In this document: positions 51,772 through 61,724 of the stretch, in pieces
How the letters are laid out: every line of letters begins with the position of its first letter
Position numbering within the stretch: the stretch's first letter is position 1
Assembly: GCF_004339545.1 (NCBI RefSeq)
Contig: NZ_SMGD01000011.1
Coordinates: forward strand, 372,001-436,000
Source of the DNA: Celerinatantimonas diazotrophica
Lineage (GTDB): Bacteria > Pseudomonadota > Gammaproteobacteria > Enterobacterales > Celerinatantimonadaceae
Direction: 5' to 3'
Length of the DNA: 64,000 nt
Made by a program: the position numbers and the translations under genes
Notes under the pieces: generated by a model
The model's database searches: none
Told to the model about the DNA's origin: nothing
The model's input: only the letters and a program-made list of their open reading frames with translations

Positions 51772-52914
51772 TTAAGCTGACAGAGACTGACGATGGCATT
51801 CAATCAACTCGATAAAGTGATCGAACAATGGCGCGGCATCATGTGGGCCCGGACTTGCTTCTGGATGTCCTTGAAAACTAAAGGCCGGTTTATCTTTGCG
51901 CCGAATCCCCTGTAAGCTGCCATCGAACAATGACACATGAGTAATCTCAAGACACTCTGGTAAATGCTCACCATCTACCGCGAAACCGTGGTTTTGCGCG
52001 GTAATCATGACCCGATTTGCTTTTAGGTCTTTTACCGGATGGTTGCCGCCATGGTGACCAAACTTCATTTTAACGGTGTGAGCACCACTCGCGAGCCCCA
52101 GTAGCTGGTGCCCTAAACAAATACCAAAAATCGGAATCGATTTTTCTAAAAAGGCTTGGATCGCGGCAATCGCATAGTCACACGGCTCTGGATCCCCTGG
52201 ACCATTGGATAAAAATATGCCATCGGGATTCAATTTAAGCACTTCTTCCGCGCTCGTTTGTGCGGGAACAACGGTTAATTTACAACCTCTATCCACCAAC
52301 AGCCGCAGAATATTACGCTTTGCCCCAAAATCATACGCAACCACATGATATGGCAATGATTCTGGCTGTTTAAAACCATGACCTAATTCCCAACTTCCTT
52401 GCTGCCAAACATAAGGCTCAGTGGTGCTCACCTCTTTGGCCAGATCCATTCCTTTAAGACCACTGAACTGTTTCGCCAAAGCTAACCCTTGTTCAGCATC
52501 AATATTGTCATCACTGATGATGCAACCCCGCTGTGCACCTTTTTCTCGCAAGATACGAGTCAATTTACGGGTATCAATATCAGCAATGGCAACGACTTGT
52601 TTTTCGTTTAGGTAATCACTTAAAGATTGTTCAGATCGGAAGTTACTAGCAAGAAGGGGTAAATCACGAATGACGAGGCCACAAGCTTCAATTTTGGAGG
52701 ATTCTTCGTCTTCGGTATTTGTTCCGTAATTTCCAATGTGGGGATAAGTGAGAGTAACAATTTGGCGGGAATAGGAAGGATCGGTGAGTATTTCTTGATA
52801 TCCTGTCATCGAAGTATTAAAAACAACTTCTCCGACCGCATGTCCACCGGCACCAACTGCAGTGCCGTGAAAAACGGTCCCGTCTTCTAAGACCAGCAAT
52901 GCTGACTTGCTCAA
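51772..52914 (-). CDS. carA: Carbamoyl-phosphate synthase small subunit
   Basis: Glutamine amidotransferase subunit that feeds ammonia to CarB. 380 residues (E. coli 382). The N-terminal half has [19 protein letters not shown]. The C-terminal class I glutaminase has the nucleophile cysteine in [15 protein letters not shown] and the His/Glu pair in [13 protein letters not shown]. Start is TTG, placed by the strong AGGAGG 5 bp upstream. Transcribed with carB; the promoter overlaps an ARG-box-like palindrome. Confidence 0.98.
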   Translation of the reverse strand: MSKSALLVLEDGTVFHGTAVGAGGHAVGEVVFNTSMTGYQEILTDPSYSRQIVTLTYPHIGNYGTNTEDEESSKIEACGLVIRDLPLLASNFRSEQSLSDYLNEKQVVAIADIDTRKLTRILREKGAQRGCIISDDNIDAEQGLALAKQFSGLKGMDLAKEVSTTEPYVWQQGSWELGHGFKQPESLPYHVVAYDFGAKRNILRLLVDRGCKLTVVPAQTSAEEVLKLNPDGIFLSNGPGDPEPCDYAIAAIQAFLEKSIPIFGICLGHQLLGLASGAHTVKMKFGHHGGNHPVKDLKANRVMITAQNHGFAVDGEHLPECLEITHVSLFDGSLQGIRRKDKPAFSFQGHPEASPGPHDAAPLFDHFIELIECHRQSLSA

Positions 52915-52946
52915 AGCAACCTCCTGACTAGAGCATCGACACGTGG

Positions 52947-52966
52947 AACTGAATCTAAATTCAGTT
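52947..52966 (-). promoter_or_regulatory. ARG-box-like operator of carAB (candidate ArgR site)
   Basis: AACTGAATCTAAATTCAGTT is a near-perfect palindrome that fits the ArgR consensus TGAAT-N4-ATTCA. It overlaps the -10 hexamer of the carA promoter. A weaker half-site-like stretch (TATGAAATTTTGACA) lies 1-3 bp to the right, as expected for paired ARG boxes. Confidence 0.72.
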
Positions 52967-52981
52967 ATGAAATTTTGACAA
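52953..52981 (-). promoter_or_regulatory. carAB promoter
   Basis: On the minus strand TTGTCA (52976-52981) and TTAGAT (52953-52958) are 17 bp apart, about 40 bp before the carA start. The -10 lies inside the ARG-box-like palindrome, so arginine-bound ArgR would block polymerase. Confidence 0.6.
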
Positions 52982-52989
52982 ATTGCGCG

Positions 52990-53460
52990 GAATATACACG
53001 AGAAGATGGCAAATATCTACCTCTTTCTCGCTTCTATTGTCTCATTTTTATTCCTATAAAGACCTTTAAACTTTTTTGACGGAATGTATTTAAATGCTAT
53101 TTTTTTGCATATATAGTCAAAAATATACTGTTTTAATAAAATGATCAATGCTAATCTACCGCTCTTCCATATCTCGCTTAAAGGAGTATTTAATATGCTA
53201 TTTAACGCCAACTAGTGGCGATAATGCATAACTTTGGCGATAAATCATCTATTCAGATCAATTTTTAGTTTAATTGTTCGCAACTTTGAAGACGGATAAA
53301 GTAACATACTAATCAGTATCGGAAGAAACTCATGTCCCTATACAGGGTTATGTGCTAAATTTCGGCCGCTTTATACTATTAAATATATCAAAGCCGTTAT
53401 CGAGCCTTCGACATAAAGAAAGGCAATACGGTCAATCGGAATAAAATTAAAATAAATCCC
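52990..53460. other. AT-rich intergenic region between carA and the symporter gene
   Basis: About 470 bp without a supported gene. It must contain the symporter promoter. A minor hairpin (CCCTATACAGGG near 53336) is visible. A minus-strand frame of 64 codons in 53017-53211 has a Lys/Ile-rich composition typical of AT-rich noncoding DNA. Confidence 0.4.
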
Positions 53461-53474
53461 CCCTAGGAGTTTTT

Positions 53475-54734
53475 GTGTTTTTTAAGAGCAAATATTTAAA
53501 GAATGTCGGTGTGCAGGTCATCATTGCGATGATTGTCGGCTCGCTGATCGGTTTTGTCATGGGGCCAAAAGCAGCAATGTTTGCCCCACTTGGCACCCTC
53601 TTTATTAACTTAATTCAAATGTTGGTGATTCCACTGGTTGTGGTCGCTATCATCGTTGGCTCAGCCAGCTTAGGTAGTGGCAGTAACACCGGCAAAGTAG
53701 GTGGTACAACCTTATTATTCTTTGCCGTAACATCTGCTTTAGCGGTTGCTCTGGCATTGGCATTGGGAGCGATTTTTACGCCTGGTGCAGGAATTGATAT
53801 TCATACGATTAATGCCCATTTTTCAACACAATACGCCGATAAAGGTGAGATTGCTGGTTTTTGGCCAACCATTCTCGCCATGATCCCAACCAATCTATTT
53901 CAAGCGATGAGCCATGCCAAAATTATTCAGATTCTGGTTTTTTGTATGTTCTTCGGTATTGGTCTATCCAAATTACCCAAACAACGTAGAGAGCCATTAA
54001 CCGCTGGCATTCAAGCGGTCTGTGATGTCTTGATCTGGATGATTAATAAAGTCATGTTAGTGGCCCCAATTGGGGTTTTTGGATTGATGGCCAAAGCCGT
54101 TGGCAACTATGGATTTTCGCTGCTCAGTGATGTTTTACAGCTTTTTTGGGTTTTTGTCTTAGGCATCGCCATTTTTGCCTTCATCGTGTATCCATTAATG
54201 GTGCAACTACTCAGTCGTACTTCTGCGATTCAATTTATTAAGGCCATGAAAAAACCTCAGGTCGTAGCCTTGTCAACCGCCTCTTCAATGGCGACGTTGC
54301 CGGTGAATATGGAAACCGTTGAAAAAGATCTGAAGGTTTCCAACTCTACGACTTCATTTGTGCTGCCACTGGGCGCCACGATTAATATGACTGGCGGAGC
54401 TATTTATTATGGTCTAGTCGCCATGTTTTTCGCCCAGCTTTTTCACGTTCACTTAGGCCTTGGTGCGTATTGTGCCATTATTGCCACCGCCACCATTGGT
54501 GCCGTCGGCCAAGCCGGTGTCCCCGGGCCAACCTTTTTGGTCGTCGCCGTACTATTGGCCGCCAACATTCCGATTCAAGGGCTGCCCCTTCTTTTTGCAC
54601 TCGATCGGATTTTCGACATGATCAGAACCGCGCTTAATATTACTGGCGATGCGGCAACGGCTGTCATTGTTGACGGGCTTGTGTGTGATATGGCCGACCA
54701 ACCAGCAGCTGCAACTTCAGAAGTTAGTTCCTAG
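53475..54734 (+). CDS. Dicarboxylate/amino acid:cation symporter (DAACS family)
   Basis: A 419-residue inner membrane carrier of the GltP/GltT/DctA family, importing glutamate, aspartate or C4-dicarboxylates with H+ or Na+. About eight helices plus two re-entrant loops. A Ser-rich motif STASSMATLPVNMETVEKDL (about 272-290) is HP1, and PLGATINMTGGAIYYG is the NMTG sodium-site motif. HP2 is near VGQAGVPGPTFLVVAVLL, and helix 8 contains LDRIFDMIRTALNITGDAATA. The aspartate/arginine pattern of helix 8 does not settle the substrate. GTG start with TAGGAGT 5 bp upstream. Monocistronic. Confidence 0.92.
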   Translation: MFFKSKYLKNVGVQVIIAMIVGSLIGFVMGPKAAMFAPLGTLFINLIQMLVIPLVVVAIIVGSASLGSGSNTGKVGGTTLLFFAVTSALAVALALALGAIFTPGAGIDIHTINAHFSTQYADKGEIAGFWPTILAMIPTNLFQAMSHAKIIQILVFCMFFGIGLSKLPKQRREPLTAGIQAVCDVLIWMINKVMLVAPIGVFGLMAKAVGNYGFSLLSDVLQLFWVFVLGIAIFAFIVYPLMVQLLSRTSAIQFIKAMKKPQVVALSTASSMATLPVNMETVEKDLKVSNSTTSFVLPLGATINMTGGAIYYGLVAMFFAQLFHVHLGLGAYCAIIATATIGAVGQAGVPGPTFLVVAVLLAANIPIQGLPLLFALDRIFDMIRTALNITGDAATAVIVDGLVCDMADQPAAATSEVSS

Positions 54735-54742
54735 TTTCTGCT

Positions 54743-54776
54743 CAGTATTCAGCCTAGTGAAACAGGCTGAATACTG
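54743..54776 (+). terminator. Terminator of the symporter gene
   Basis: CAGTATTCAGCCT pairs with AGGCTGAATACTG (13 bp perfect) with loop AGTGAAAC, 9 bp after the stop. No long T run follows. Confidence 0.75.
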
Positions 54777-54850
54777 ACCTCTCAGTTATCATTTCCTTGC
54801 ATATTCAGACTAAGCGCAATAGTGATATTTAATTTTTTTATTAAAGGCTA

Positions 54851-54880
54851 TTGACAAACTAATAACCTGTTTGCTTAATA
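54851..54880 (+). promoter_or_regulatory. Putative promoter of the ABC importer operon
   Basis: A perfect -35 TTGACA (54851-54856) is followed 18 bp later by TTAATA (54875-54880), about 208 bp before the first gene. The rest of the leader to 55088 shows no other gene or structure. Confidence 0.5.
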
Positions 54881-54881
54881 G

Positions 54882-54902
54882 TATCAGAATAAAATTCTGA
54901 TA
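54882..54902. promoter_or_regulatory. 21-bp perfect palindrome at the ABC importer promoter
   Basis: TATCAGAAT-AAA-ATTCTGATA, a perfect inverted repeat placed directly after the -10 element, about where transcription would begin. A candidate operator for a dimeric repressor. I do not recognise the site; no regulator gene is adjacent. Confidence 0.5.
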
Positions 54903-55088
54903 ACTCATTGTTATCGCAATGCCATTGTCTCTGACAGAGACCTGCTCAAAGGTGCTGTTGCTTGCGCACCATTGGTTCAAGCTCTTCTCACTTTCATCAC
55001 ACTGGCTTAATAACAACAGTCAATATCAGATCATTACAACCCCAACATACACGGATAATAAATCCGTTCCATAACATGGAATGTGCTT

Positions 55089-56849
55089 ATGAAATTATTA
55101 AAATTACTGCCGCTTGCCGTTATTGTCGCCTCTAGCTGCGCATTTGCCCAAACTCCCAGAGTGCTCAGATATGCCGGTGACAGTCCTCCTCGTACCCTTG
55201 ACCCAACCCAAGCGGGAACCCTGTACAGTAATGACATTGTCACATCGATTTACGATACGCTTTATCAATACAAATATTTTAAAGTCCCTTATCAACTCGA
55301 ACCCGATTTAGCGCAGAGTATGCCTACCGTATCAAAAGATGGTTTAACCTATACCATTAAAATCAAACATGGCGTGCATTTTACCGATGATCCAGCGTTT
55401 AAAAATGGCAAAGGACGGGAGGTAACCGCCCAAGATTTTGTCTATTCCATAGAACGCAACTTTGATCCCAAGATTCACTCGCAGGGCGAATGGTTGTGGG
55501 CGGGTAAAATTGTCGGCTTAGATCAATGGGCTAAAGACGGCGCTGATTATCAAAAACCCGTTGCGGGCCTGAAAGCACTCGATCGCTACACCATTCAAAT
55601 CAAGCTAACTCAGCCTTACCCACAGATGCTTTATACCCTGGCGATGGGATTTTCTGGAATCGTGCCACATGAAGTGGTCGACAAATATGGCCGAGGATTT
55701 GCGTTGCATCCTGTCGGTAGCGGCCCATTTAAACTGGTCTCAACCAATAGCACCCAAACCATTTTAGTCCGCAATAAAAACTATCGTCATGAAGTCTTTG
55801 ATCTCAAACGTGAAGGGTATGACCCCAAAACCGAGTCTCGCTCTGGCGCAGAGAAATTGCAGGGCAAAACCATGCCAATGGTTGACCGCGTTGAAGTCGA
55901 CTGGATTCAGGAGCCATCTGCAGCCTGGAACTCGTTTACCAAAGGTAACGAAGTCGTCAATGGCGTCGTTGATGTCAGCCAGATGAATGAAGTCCTCGCC
56001 TCCAAAGATCCGGTTAAACTCAAACCCGAATATGCCAAAAAATATAACTATCTGGTCAAACGCGAATCCGGCATGGTCTATAACCTGTTTAACTTTGACA
56101 ATGACTACTTTGGTTTTTCGAAAAACCCGAAGACTAATGCCCAAAATAAGGCTCTGCGCTGCGCCATTATTAAATCGTTTAGTTGGCCACAGCGGATTAA
56201 CCGTTTTTATTTAGGGATTGGACATGCCTACCCCGGTTTTATTGTCCCAGGAACCGAAGGGTTTGATAAAAATATGGACCGCTCATCCATCACTCAGGAT
56301 ATTCAAGGTGCCAAACGGCTTTTGAAAAAATATGGCTGGAACGCTCATAATCTGCCCGTATTATACTACCCCACGATGGCCACCGTTCGATATCGCCAAT
56401 TCTATGAACAGTTCCGAGGAAACCTAATTAAAATTGGCTACCCCAGCAATAAAATAAAAATCAAAACTTACGCAAGTTTTGGCGACTTTAATCGCGATGT
56501 CAAAAATAGTAAAACGATGTTAGTCCCCATGGCATGGTCGTTAGATTACCCCGATGCACAAAATACATTACAACTGTTTTATGGCCCATACCACTCGCCA
56601 GGATCCAATGCGGCGAACTATAACAATCCTCAATACAACGCACTCTATGAAAAAACCGAGTCCTTACAACCGGGGCCAGAACGCACCGCTATTTATAAAA
56701 AGATGAATCAGATATTGGTCAATGATTGCGTCGGAATTGGCTCTTTTTCCAGAACCCATATCTATGTGTGGCATAAAAATGTTATCCAATGGCCAAACAA
56801 TGATTTCCTCGGAGATAAGTTTAAATACATTGATGTTCTGAATAAGTAG
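55089..56849 (+). CDS. ABC importer substrate-binding protein, family 5 (DppA/OppA/SapA type)
   Basis: A periplasmic solute-binding protein for peptides or similar compounds. The ATG at 55089 gives 586 residues with a Sec signal peptide (1-20, cleavage CAFA-QTPR) and no lipobox. Family 5 features: LDPTQAGTLYSNDIVTSIYD at the start of domain I, KIKHGVHFTDDPAFK, HPVGSGPFKLVSTN, and near the end YNNPQYNALYEKTESLQ with AIYKKMNQILVNDCV. It is longer than DppA (535). Ligand cannot be read from the sequence. First gene of a five-gene operon; 6 bp before the first permease. Confidence 0.93.
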   Translation: MKLLKLLPLAVIVASSCAFAQTPRVLRYAGDSPPRTLDPTQAGTLYSNDIVTSIYDTLYQYKYFKVPYQLEPDLAQSMPTVSKDGLTYTIKIKHGVHFTDDPAFKNGKGREVTAQDFVYSIERNFDPKIHSQGEWLWAGKIVGLDQWAKDGADYQKPVAGLKALDRYTIQIKLTQPYPQMLYTLAMGFSGIVPHEVVDKYGRGFALHPVGSGPFKLVSTNSTQTILVRNKNYRHEVFDLKREGYDPKTESRSGAEKLQGKTMPMVDRVEVDWIQEPSAAWNSFTKGNEVVNGVVDVSQMNEVLASKDPVKLKPEYAKKYNYLVKRESGMVYNLFNFDNDYFGFSKNPKTNAQNKALRCAIIKSFSWPQRINRFYLGIGHAYPGFIVPGTEGFDKNMDRSSITQDIQGAKRLLKKYGWNAHNLPVLYYPTMATVRYRQFYEQFRGNLIKIGYPSNKIKIKTYASFGDFNRDVKNSKTMLVPMAWSLDYPDAQNTLQLFYGPYHSPGSNAANYNNPQYNALYEKTESLQPGPERTAIYKKMNQILVNDCVGIGSFSRTHIYVWHKNVIQWPNNDFLGDKFKYIDVLNK

Positions 56850-56855
56850 TTTTTT

Positions 56856-57809
56856 ATGCAAACACTTCAATATTGCTTGCGCAAGCTTGCCTACGGTGTC
56901 CCCCTATTATTGGGGGTCACCTTAATTAGTTTCGTGCTGATGGTCTACTTTGGACCCGATCAAACCTACAATTTACTAGGGCGAAATCCCACGGCCGCCC
57001 AGATCGCGGCTATTCATCATCAGCTGCACTACGACGATCCGTTTTGGTTACGTTATTATGATTATTTGAAACAGATGCTCACCTTTAATTTTGGTTACTC
57101 TGATTCAACCGGCGAAAAAGTAACCTCTATCTTAGCCCGAACGATTCCCATTTCAATCAAGCTGGGGGTGCCTGGCTTTATTATCGGTCATCTGGTCAGT
57201 CTGGCGTTAGGGTTATTCGCTGCTTATCACCGTGGTAAATGGCTGGATAAATTAGTGATCGCCTCGTCGGTTGTAGGGATGAGTATCTCGTATCTCATCA
57301 TCATTATTGTCATGCAACTGATTTTTTGCTCTAGTTACGGTCTCAACTGGTTTCCGGTCTATGGTTGGGATGTGCATTCATTTTCTAGCTATCTCTACTA
57401 CGTGAGCGTCCCAACACTCTGCTCAGTTTTAGTCTCGATTGGCTATAGCACCCGTTTTTACCGTGCCATTTTAGTTGAGGAGATGAACAAAGATCACGTC
57501 CGTACCGCCTTAGCCTTTGGCCATGGACCGGTGCGAATTCTCATCAAGCACATATTAAAAAATGCGCTCATTCCGATTATCACGCGCATTATCTTTTCCA
57601 TTCCGTTTGTGCTGATTGGTGGGTCATTGCTGTTAGAAAGTTTCTTCGGTATTCCTGGCATTGGTTTAACCACCTATAACGCCATCACAACCGGCGATTT
57701 GCCCATTATCAAAGCGGTCATCACGCTGGTCACGCTGGTATTCATTGTCATCGTCTGTGTTGTAGATGTGATCTACAAATGGGTCGATCCACGAATTTCA
57801 CTGAAATAG
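56856..57809 (+). CDS. ABC importer permease 1 (DppB type)
   Basis: A 317-residue inner membrane permease with about six helices. The N-terminal segment CLRKLAYGVPLLLGVTLISFVL is typical of DppB/OppB. The EAA loop that contacts the ATPase is EEMNKDHVRTALAFGHGPVRILIKHIL. The last helix precedes VDVIYKWVDPRISL, a common DppB ending. Its 3' end is followed by the second permease start 9 bp later. Confidence 0.94.
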   Translation: MQTLQYCLRKLAYGVPLLLGVTLISFVLMVYFGPDQTYNLLGRNPTAAQIAAIHHQLHYDDPFWLRYYDYLKQMLTFNFGYSDSTGEKVTSILARTIPISIKLGVPGFIIGHLVSLALGLFAAYHRGKWLDKLVIASSVVGMSISYLIIIIVMQLIFCSSYGLNWFPVYGWDVHSFSSYLYYVSVPTLCSVLVSIGYSTRFYRAILVEEMNKDHVRTALAFGHGPVRILIKHILKNALIPIITRIIFSIPFVLIGGSLLLESFFGIPGIGLTTYNAITTGDLPIIKAVITLVTLVFIVIVCVVDVIYKWVDPRISLK

Positions 57810-57817
57810 GAGGCTTT

Positions 57818-58711
57818 GTGAGTCAACTACAACCATCAGTCACAGCTTCGGGCATGAAATTAAAGCACGAATCACTGTGGAGCAAAGCTTTCACCAAATT
57901 TACCCACGACAAAATCGGGATGCTGAGTTTAGCTGTTGTGCTTGTATATTTGGCAATCGCAATTCTGGTTTGGTTAGGTGTCATTGGCCAGAACTGGGAT
58001 CAAATGATGACCAGCGGCTACCAAGGACCTAGTGCCGCCCATTGGTTTGGCACCAACATCAACGGTCAAGATATCTTTGAACGAGCCATTTATAGCACCA
58101 AAGTAGCATTTGAAGTAGGCATCAGTGTCGCGTTAGGAGCCACTATCCTCGGGGCACTGATGGGGGCGATGATGGGATATTTTACCAATAACATCATCGA
58201 TGAACTGATCCAATGGATCATGAATTGCTTAGATTGTATTCCCTATTTTCTGTTAGTGGCAGCCATTGCTTTTGCGCTTCCCAATAGCCCTTATTCAATG
58301 CATATCGCCATGATTACCACCTTCTGGACAGGGACGGCACGCGTGATCCGCGCTGAAATCATTAAACTGAAAAGCATGGAATTTACCGAAGCCGCTCGAG
58401 CATTGGGTGTTCCAACGTACAAAATTATCTTTAAGCACCTATTGCCCAACACCTCACACATTCTGTTAGTTGATATGACACTCTTGTTTATCTCGGCGAT
58501 CAAAAGTGAGGTGATATTAAGTTTCTTGGGAATTGGCATTAAAAATGGGGTGAGTTGGGGCATCATGCTAGCCACGGCTGGCACAGAAGTCACCGGCGGC
58601 CATTTTTGTAACTTTTTTGCAGCCTCCGGCATGCTGTTTGTATTGGTACTAGCGTTTAACATGTTTTCCGATTCACTTCAGGATGCACTTGATCCAAGGA
58701 AGGTTTCGTGA
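57818..58711 (+). CDS. ABC importer permease 2 (DppC type)
   Basis: A 297-residue permease. The GTG at 57818 is chosen because AGGAGG lies 4 bp upstream; a longer frame would overlap the previous gene by 31 bp. Six helices; the N-terminal part FTKFTHDKIGMLSLAVVLVYLAIAI and FGTNINGQDIFERAIYSTKVA are DppC-like. EAA loop: EFTEAARALGVPTYKIIFKHLLP. Ends with DSLQDALDPRKV. Stop overlaps the next start. Confidence 0.94.
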   Translation: MSQLQPSVTASGMKLKHESLWSKAFTKFTHDKIGMLSLAVVLVYLAIAILVWLGVIGQNWDQMMTSGYQGPSAAHWFGTNINGQDIFERAIYSTKVAFEVGISVALGATILGALMGAMMGYFTNNIIDELIQWIMNCLDCIPYFLLVAAIAFALPNSPYSMHIAMITTFWTGTARVIRAEIIKLKSMEFTEAARALGVPTYKIIFKHLLPNTSHILLVDMTLLFISAIKSEVILSFLGIGIKNGVSWGIMLATAGTEVTGGHFCNFFAASGMLFVLVLAFNMFSDSLQDALDPRKVS

Positions 58712-59742
58712 TGACTCAAACAGATACAACCACTTCGCTGCTGGAAGTGAATCATTTAGCCGTCGAATTTAGCACCGATAAAGGCGTAGCTCGGGCCATT
58801 AACAACATTAGCTTCTCGGTCAAACCGGGTGAAACTCTCGCGATTGTGGGAGAATCTGGCTGTGGTAAATCAGTGACCTCATTAGCAGTCATGGGGCTGA
58901 TTCCATCGCCGCCGGGGAGAATCGTCCAAGGCAGTATCAAGTTTCAAGGGCAAGAGCTTTGCTCACTAAGTGATAAAGCCTACCGAAAGATCCGTGGCAA
59001 TGATATTTCGATGATCTTTCAAGAACCGATGACCGCGCTGAATCCGGTATTAAAGATATCAACCCAGATGATTGATGTGATTCGAAACCATAATCCAAGC
59101 TCTAAACGTGCGGCTCTAAACAGAGCCATACAGATGCTGGATAAAGTCGGTATTCCATCGCCAGAAAAACGCGTTCACATGTACCCTCATGAGCTCTCTG
59201 GCGGCATGCGACAGCGCGTGATGATCGCCATGGCTCTATCGTGTAATCCTAAATTATTATTGGCCGATGAGCCGACCACCGCGCTAGATGTGACGATTCA
59301 GGCACAGGTGATGCGTGAGCTCATGCGACTTAAAAAAGAATTTGAGATGGCGGTCGTACTGGTGACTCATGACCTAGGCGTTGTGGCCGAAACCTGTCAA
59401 CGAGTAGTAGTGATGTATTGCGGTGAAATCGTTGAACAAGGGACAGTTGATGCGATATTTGATAGCCCGCGACACCCATACACACAGGGGCTACTGCGTT
59501 CTATCCCCGTAATCAGAGAGAATAAAATAGCGAGATTGCCAACCGTTGAGGGCATGGTACCGGATCTATTTGATCTTCCCCAAGGCTGCCGTTTCGCCAG
59601 CCGCTGTCCCCATGTGAGCGATAAATGCCGCCAGCAAAGTCCACAATTAACCGAAGTTATTGATGAGCAGCCTTCTTCGATTGCACCATTGGGTCATCAG
59701 GTCGCTTGTTTTTATGCCAGTGAGGTGAACTATGAGTCATGA
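58711..59742 (+). CDS. ABC importer ATPase 1 (DppD type)
   Basis: A 343-residue ATPase. Walker [13 protein letters not shown]-loop [11 protein letters not shown], signature [16 protein letters not shown], Walker [14 protein letters not shown] and switch His THDLG. The C-terminal extension has the oligopeptide family cysteine pattern [14 protein letters not shown]...CF, known in DppD/MppD relatives to bind a [4Fe-4S] cluster. Start ATG overlaps the dppC-type stop; a GTG directly upstream is an alternative. Overlaps the next gene by 11 bp. Confidence 0.95.
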   Translation: MTQTDTTTSLLEVNHLAVEFSTDKGVARAINNISFSVKPGETLAIVGESGCGKSVTSLAVMGLIPSPPGRIVQGSIKFQGQELCSLSDKAYRKIRGNDISMIFQEPMTALNPVLKISTQMIDVIRNHNPSSKRAALNRAIQMLDKVGIPSPEKRVHMYPHELSGGMRQRVMIAMALSCNPKLLLADEPTTALDVTIQAQVMRELMRLKKEFEMAVVLVTHDLGVVAETCQRVVVMYCGEIVEQGTVDAIFDSPRHPYTQGLLRSIPVIRENKIARLPTVEGMVPDLFDLPQGCRFASRCPHVSDKCRQQSPQLTEVIDEQPSSIAPLGHQVACFYASEVNYES

Positions 59743-60733
59743 GCAACCATCCAGCCACGGCACACCACTGTTGCAAGTGAATCACTTAAGCAAACATTTT
59801 CTGATCGGAAAAAGTTTGTTAAAACGCAACCGCGCCCAACTCAATGCGGTCAATGATGTCTCATTCACGCTACAAAAAGGCAAAACACTGGGGATTGTCG
59901 GCGAATCTGGTTGTGGGAAATCGACATTAGGCCGCTGTTTATTACGCTTGGTGGAACCTTCATCGGGAGAGGTTCTTATTGATGGGAAAGATCTTACCGC
60001 AATGAGTGCTAAAACGCTCACCGCTATGCGCAAAGACATTCAGATTATTTTCCAAGATCCTTATGCCTCGTTAAGCCCGCGAATGACCATTCACGATATC
60101 TTACGTGAACCCTTGGATACCCATCACATCGGGACCGTCCAAGAGCGCGAAGAAAAAATTGCGCAAATCATGCAAGAAGTCGGATTACGGCCGCAGATTT
60201 TAACTCGTTACCCCCACGAGTTTTCCGGCGGCCAACGTCAGCGCATTGGAATCGCTCGAGCACTAGTGCTTGAACCTAAACTGATTATTGCCGATGAGCC
60301 AGTTTCAGCCCTCGATGTCTCGGTACAAGCACAGGTGCTGAATTTAATCAGCGATCTGAAAAACAAGCGAGCTCTTTCATTTGTTTTTATCGCCCATGAT
60401 CTGGCCGTCGTTCAACATATCTGCGATGAAGTGGCAGTGATGTATCTGGGCCATATTGTCGAACAGGCTAATAGCGATGAACTTTATCGCAATCCCAAGC
60501 ACCCTTATACTCAATCACTACTGTCAGCGATTCCAGTGCCTAACCCCCACCAGCCATCACAAGCGATTATCTTAACGGGCGATGTACCATCTCCCATTAA
60601 TCCGCCCAGTGGCTGCGCGTTTCGCACCCGATGTCGATTTGCTCAGCCAATTTGTGCACAATCTCTGCCGCAGTTAACCTCTAAAACAGAGACCCCAGAC
60701 ACACACAAGATTGCCTGTCATCTGGTGGAATAG
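59732..60733 (+). CDS. ABC importer ATPase 2 (DppF type)
   Basis: A 333-residue partner ATPase. Walker [14 protein letters not shown]-loop FQDPYASLSPRM, signature EFSGGQRQRIGIARAL, Walker B LIIADEPVSALDV, His AHDLAVV. The oligo_HPY extension contains CAFRTRCRFAQPIC...CH with conserved cysteines. Start overlaps the previous gene by 11 bp. Completes the importer (binding protein, two permeases, two ATPases). Confidence 0.95.
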   Translation: MSHEQPSSHGTPLLQVNHLSKHFLIGKSLLKRNRAQLNAVNDVSFTLQKGKTLGIVGESGCGKSTLGRCLLRLVEPSSGEVLIDGKDLTAMSAKTLTAMRKDIQIIFQDPYASLSPRMTIHDILREPLDTHHIGTVQEREEKIAQIMQEVGLRPQILTRYPHEFSGGQRQRIGIARALVLEPKLIIADEPVSALDVSVQAQVLNLISDLKNKRALSFVFIAHDLAVVQHICDEVAVMYLGHIVEQANSDELYRNPKHPYTQSLLSAIPVPNPHQPSQAIILTGDVPSPINPPSGCAFRTRCRFAQPICAQSLPQLTSKTETPDTHKIACHLVE

Positions 60734-60784
60734 AGAGACTGAAAATAAAAATAGACCGCTAAAAAAAGAGACAAAAACATGCCT

Positions 60785-60805
60785 ATTCCCCCGTTGCGGG
60801 GGAAT
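60785..60805. terminator. GC-rich hairpin between ABC operon and dapB
   Basis: ATTCCCCCG-TTG-CGGGGGAAT, a perfect 9-bp stem with 3-nt loop. It lies between two convergent genes and probably ends both transcripts although no T run is present. Confidence 0.65.
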
Positions 60806-60820
60806 GACTGTGCAGTGTGA

Positions 60821-61651
<831 letters not shown>

Positions 61652-61724
61652 TCAAGAATCGCTAAAAATCTGCCCATGTATTTATTGCTCTGGCAGCTCT
61701 TATAATCAACTTTTAGACTCACCA

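Noticed and set aside
53017-53211. A 64-codon minus-strand frame between carA and the symporter
   Set aside because: Lys/Ile-rich composition of AT-rich DNA, no ribosome binding site, and it lies in the carA upstream region; no recognisable family.
60785-60805. REP-like GC hairpin
   Set aside because: Single copy between convergent genes; a terminator role is simpler.
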